Source: SZUA-217 sp036446835 (lineage in GTDB: Bacteria > Actinomycetota > Acidimicrobiia > Spongiisociales > ZC4RG35). Taken from it: DNA of 23,131 nucleotides. A model generated the notes under the pieces. It had not been told where the DNA came from. It was given only the letters and a program-made list of their open reading frames with translations, and made no database searches. Made by a program: the position numbers and the translations under genes. The stretch spans positions 1 through 23,131 of the forward strand of contig JAZFTT010000178.1 of NCBI GenBank assembly GCA_036446835.1. Direction: 5' to 3'. This document shows, piece by piece, positions 21,524 to 23,131 of this stretch (the first letter of the stretch is position 1; every line of letters begins with the position of its first letter).

Positions 21524-22659
21524 GTTTCGTTGTGAAATCTCGGGGTCGTGCCCTCCCCCAGCGGCGAGATCTCACCGAACGCATAGAAACCCGATACCGG
21601 TGTCTCCGAACCGAGCCCCTTCCGAATGCGCTCCAATTCGTCACGGGTGCGTGACCCGAGAACCAGGTTTCTGACAGCACACGATGCGATGAGGGCGCCC
21701 TCCGGTTGAGACTCTTTCGGATACCCTTCCAGAGCCTCATTGAGCGACGAATCGGTCCCGGCGAGGATCTCCTCGGTGGATGCCATGGAAATGCGCACCG
21801 TTGCGCCTTCGGGCACGGACCCGAGGAATATTGCTGCCCCCTCCTCCTCGTCGTAGAAAACCGGTGCCCTGAGGAAGTCGCGATTCGCCAGCTCGTCATG
21901 CACCACGAGAGGATTGGCCAGAGCGGGCTCGGCGACGTCGAGGTAGCGCCGGTAGAACTCGGCCACCGGCTCGTTGTCGATTTCGTAGACACGATCTCCA
22001 TCGGCCTTGGTGACAATTGCCTTCCGACCCACGCCATTCCATCCGTGGGCAACGCCAACCGAGACTTTCAAGGGACCCGTCAGCAGCAGCACAGGTAGAG
22101 AGTCGGTAAAGACCCTGCCGCCGTAGAACTGCATCCCTCCGACCCATGGCATCTCCACCGGGAAGTCGGGGACGGCGCCACCGCCAAAGACCGGCACATC
22201 CGGACCCAACACCTTCCCGAGGGCATTGGTGACGGAGGTTGGATCTATGCCTTCTACAGAAGGGGTGGTGATACAGAGCGCAACTTTGGTACCAGGGCCA
22301 ACACCGGCGGCCGCCATTGCCTCCGCAGCGGCGGCATCAACATCCTGAGTGACATTCCTGCCCAACCCGGCGGAGAACTCCACGACATCAGATGCAAAAA
22401 GGGTGAGCGTCGTCGAGCCTTCGGCGAAGTCCGACGCCGACGACATGGGAGCCAGCGTCGTACATCCGATGAGCTCGATGTCCGGATAAGAGTCTCTGAG
22501 GAGGCGAACAAGGGCCTCCAGGTCGAGGTCATGGCTGGCAAGAAGCCACCCTGCCTGAGGCTCCAGGTCGCCCAAGGCCTCGTTGCACCGCTCGATGAGG
22601 TCGGCCGCAGCCAGATCGGCTTCAAACTCCTCAGTGTGGCCAACGGCCATCTTCAGCAT
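21496..22659 (-). CDS. FIST domain sensory protein (FIST N and C)
   Basis: A 387-residue soluble protein with both FIST domains. The N domain begins MAVGHTEEFEADLAA and carries LIGCTTLAPM at 63-72, which is the family's GC-S/T-T loop; the C domain includes GRKAIVTKADGDRVYEIDNE and the conserved NPLVVHDE region, ending with SGFYAFGEISPLG. FIST domains are predicted to bind small ligands such as amino acids and feed into kinases or cyclases. Here the cyclase gene overlaps its 3' end, so the ligand signal would be passed to cAMP. ATG 22659 is chosen because a perfect AAGGAGGT sits ten bases upstream (22670-22677); the longer in-frame ORF reaches 23112 but crosses the repeat region. Confidence 0.9.
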   Translation of the reverse strand: MLKMAVGHTEEFEADLAAADLIERCNEALGDLEPQAGWLLASHDLDLEALVRLLRDSYPDIELIGCTTLAPMSSASDFAEGSTTLTLFASDVVEFSAGLGRNVTQDVDAAAAEAMAAAGVGPGTKVALCITTPSVEGIDPTSVTNALGKVLGPDVPVFGGGAVPDFPVEMPWVGGMQFYGGRVFTDSLPVLLLTGPLKVSVGVAHGWNGVGRKAIVTKADGDRVYEIDNEPVAEFYRRYLDVAEPALANPLVVHDELANRDFLRAPVFYDEEEGAAIFLGSVPEGATVRISMASTEEILAGTDSSLNEALEGYPKESQPEGALIASCAVRNLVLGSRTRDELERIRKGLGSETPVSGFYAFGEISPLGEGTTPRFHNETCVTVLLGT

Positions 22660-22963
22660 CGCGAATTCCACCTCCTTCCCATTCGGAACTGTAATCACAG
22701 CGTCGGGATCTGAGTCCGGTATGGACCTGTCCCATTCGTGGAACTCCGATAAATCCCTACGCTCGTCGAGTGCGGACAGGACTTCTTGCCAGATTGAGCC
22801 TTGGCGCCACTCTACTGCTGGCGAGCGTAGGCGGATCATTGGAAAGGTACTGTTCGAGAAGAACTGGCTTCGCCGCTTCCGACTTTGCAGCGACGAGACG
22901 ATCCGGCACGGTCCAGGGGCCGACACTCGTGGAATCGGTCGTTTGTGGCCCATTCCTGACCGG
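22660..22963. other. FIST upstream region: inverted repeat, SQR remnant, unexplained DNA
   Basis: Intergenic DNA before FIST. It holds the FIST Shine-Dalgarno, a perfect 10-base inverted repeat CCTACGCTCG (22756-22765) / CGAGCGTAGG (22822-22831) with the right arm at the border of the SQR remnant, and the remnant itself. From 22880 to 22963 I see no gene or repeat. Promoter hexamers were searched for by eye but none is convincing. Confidence 0.5.
22825..22879 (+). pseudogene. Remnant of the 3' end of a second SQR gene copy
   Basis: The last 15 to 18 codons of an SQR-like gene, reading RR..IGKVLFEKNWLRRF, in the same orientation as the intact SQR gene. The stop is changed from TGA to CGA, so the frame runs on to the window end without meaning. 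Nothing else of SQR is present upstream. Differences from the intact gene within 22837-22879 are synonymous, so the copy was a real coding end before it was separated. It forms the right copy of the direct repeat that brackets the FIST-cyclase operon. Confidence 0.8.
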
Positions 22964-23131
22964 CTAGTGGTCTGTCGCACAAATGGTGTCAGGGTGTCTC
23001 CGAGGCATCGGCGTTCGAATCGCAAGGACGCACAACGAAGGCGCACCTGTAGGTGCGTCGAGGCGGAGGACACCGCGAGCGGCGTCGAGGGCCGGAGAGA
23101 CCCGGCAATCATTTGTAAGACGGGCCACTAG
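22964..23131. mobile_element. 168-bp palindromic element with terminal inverted repeats (MITE/REP-like)
   Basis: It begins CTAGTGGTCTGTCGCACAAA and its other end, read on the minus strand, begins CTAGTGGCCCGTCTTACAAA. The two arms match at about 28 of the first 37 positions, including blocks of 7, 7 and more bases; some differences (T versus C) would still pair as G-U in RNA. In the centre, 23042-23057 forms a perfect hairpin (CGCACC/GGTGCG, loop TGTA). CTAG at both ends may be the tip of the repeats or a target duplication. No ORF of note. It resembles a non-autonomous miniature element or a large repetitive extragenic palindrome. The window ends exactly at the outer CTAG, so the flank is not visible. 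Confidence 0.65.

Noticed and set aside
22660..23112. N-terminal extension of FIST to 538 residues
   Set aside because: A perfect AAGGAGGT precedes ATG 22659, family length fits 387 residues, and the extension runs through the palindrome and the SQR remnant.
22583..23131. 182-residue plus-strand ORF reaching the window end
   Set aside because: It crosses the antisense of FIST, the SQR remnant and the palindromic element; only the remnant part resembles a protein.
1..23131. tRNA, rRNA or CRISPR array
   Set aside because: No cloverleaf with CCA-type end, no rRNA core sequence and no regularly spaced repeats were recognised by eye.

Overview
The window is GC-rich bacterial chromosome with densely packed short operons, frequent ATGA/GTGA start-stop overlaps, and GTG or TTG starts. 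The gene set (RibD-C type pyrimidine reductase, hydrolase-OsmC fusion, S9 peptidase, TypA, actinobacterial-style molybdopterin oxidoreductase, lipoprotein beta-propeller) suggests an actinomycetote, possibly an Acidimicrobiia-like lineage. This is inferred from family impressions only; there is no rRNA or other marker to settle it.

Layout. 22-2272: the end of a molybdoenzyme operon (small membrane protein, TorD chaperone, poly-ferredoxin carrying an MvhD-like domain); the catalytic subunit presumably lies upstream of the window. 2300-5105: VOC protein, tiny membrane peptide, pirin, SDR oxidoreductase. 5149-8930: divergent TypA/BipA GTPase (with an aberrant P-loop) and S9 peptidase. 8943-12826: minus-strand run of hydrolase-OsmC fusion, small receiver-like protein, TolB-like lipoprotein, and a two-gene XRE regulator/nucleotidyltransferase module that looks like a toxin-antitoxin unit, preceded by a large AT-rich palindrome. 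12909-13621: a decay island made of a 5' patatin fragment facing a frameshifted, truncated TerB/acyl-CoA oxidase-like gene. 13717-15934: membrane protein, pyrimidine reductase, SRPBCC protein. 15994-18219: a solo molybdopterin oxidoreductase lacking the usual Cys/Sec metal ligand. 18243-18869: divergent RelE-like/AbrB-like pair sharing a promoter region. 18910-19029: DUF1330 remnant. 19150-20697: DsrE plus sulfide:quinone oxidoreductase (SQR) operon. 20699-22659: minus-strand FIST sensor plus adenylate cyclase operon. 22825-23131: a second, synonymously diverged copy of the last codons of SQR, then a 168-bp palindromic element with terminal inverted repeats ending at the window edge.

How the genes work together: two molybdoenzyme systems and a sulfide oxidation pair point to respiratory redox metabolism. 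The FIST/cyclase pair would give cAMP signalling in response to a small ligand. The right-hand half carries several traces of rearrangement (gene remnants, flanking direct repeats, palindromic elements). The most unusual observations are the BipA with degenerate G1 and G5 motifs, the FIST/cyclase cassette bracketed by SQR 3'-end repeats, the terminal-inverted-repeat element with a possible relative at 14.56 kb, and the palindrome-controlled XRE/NTase module.
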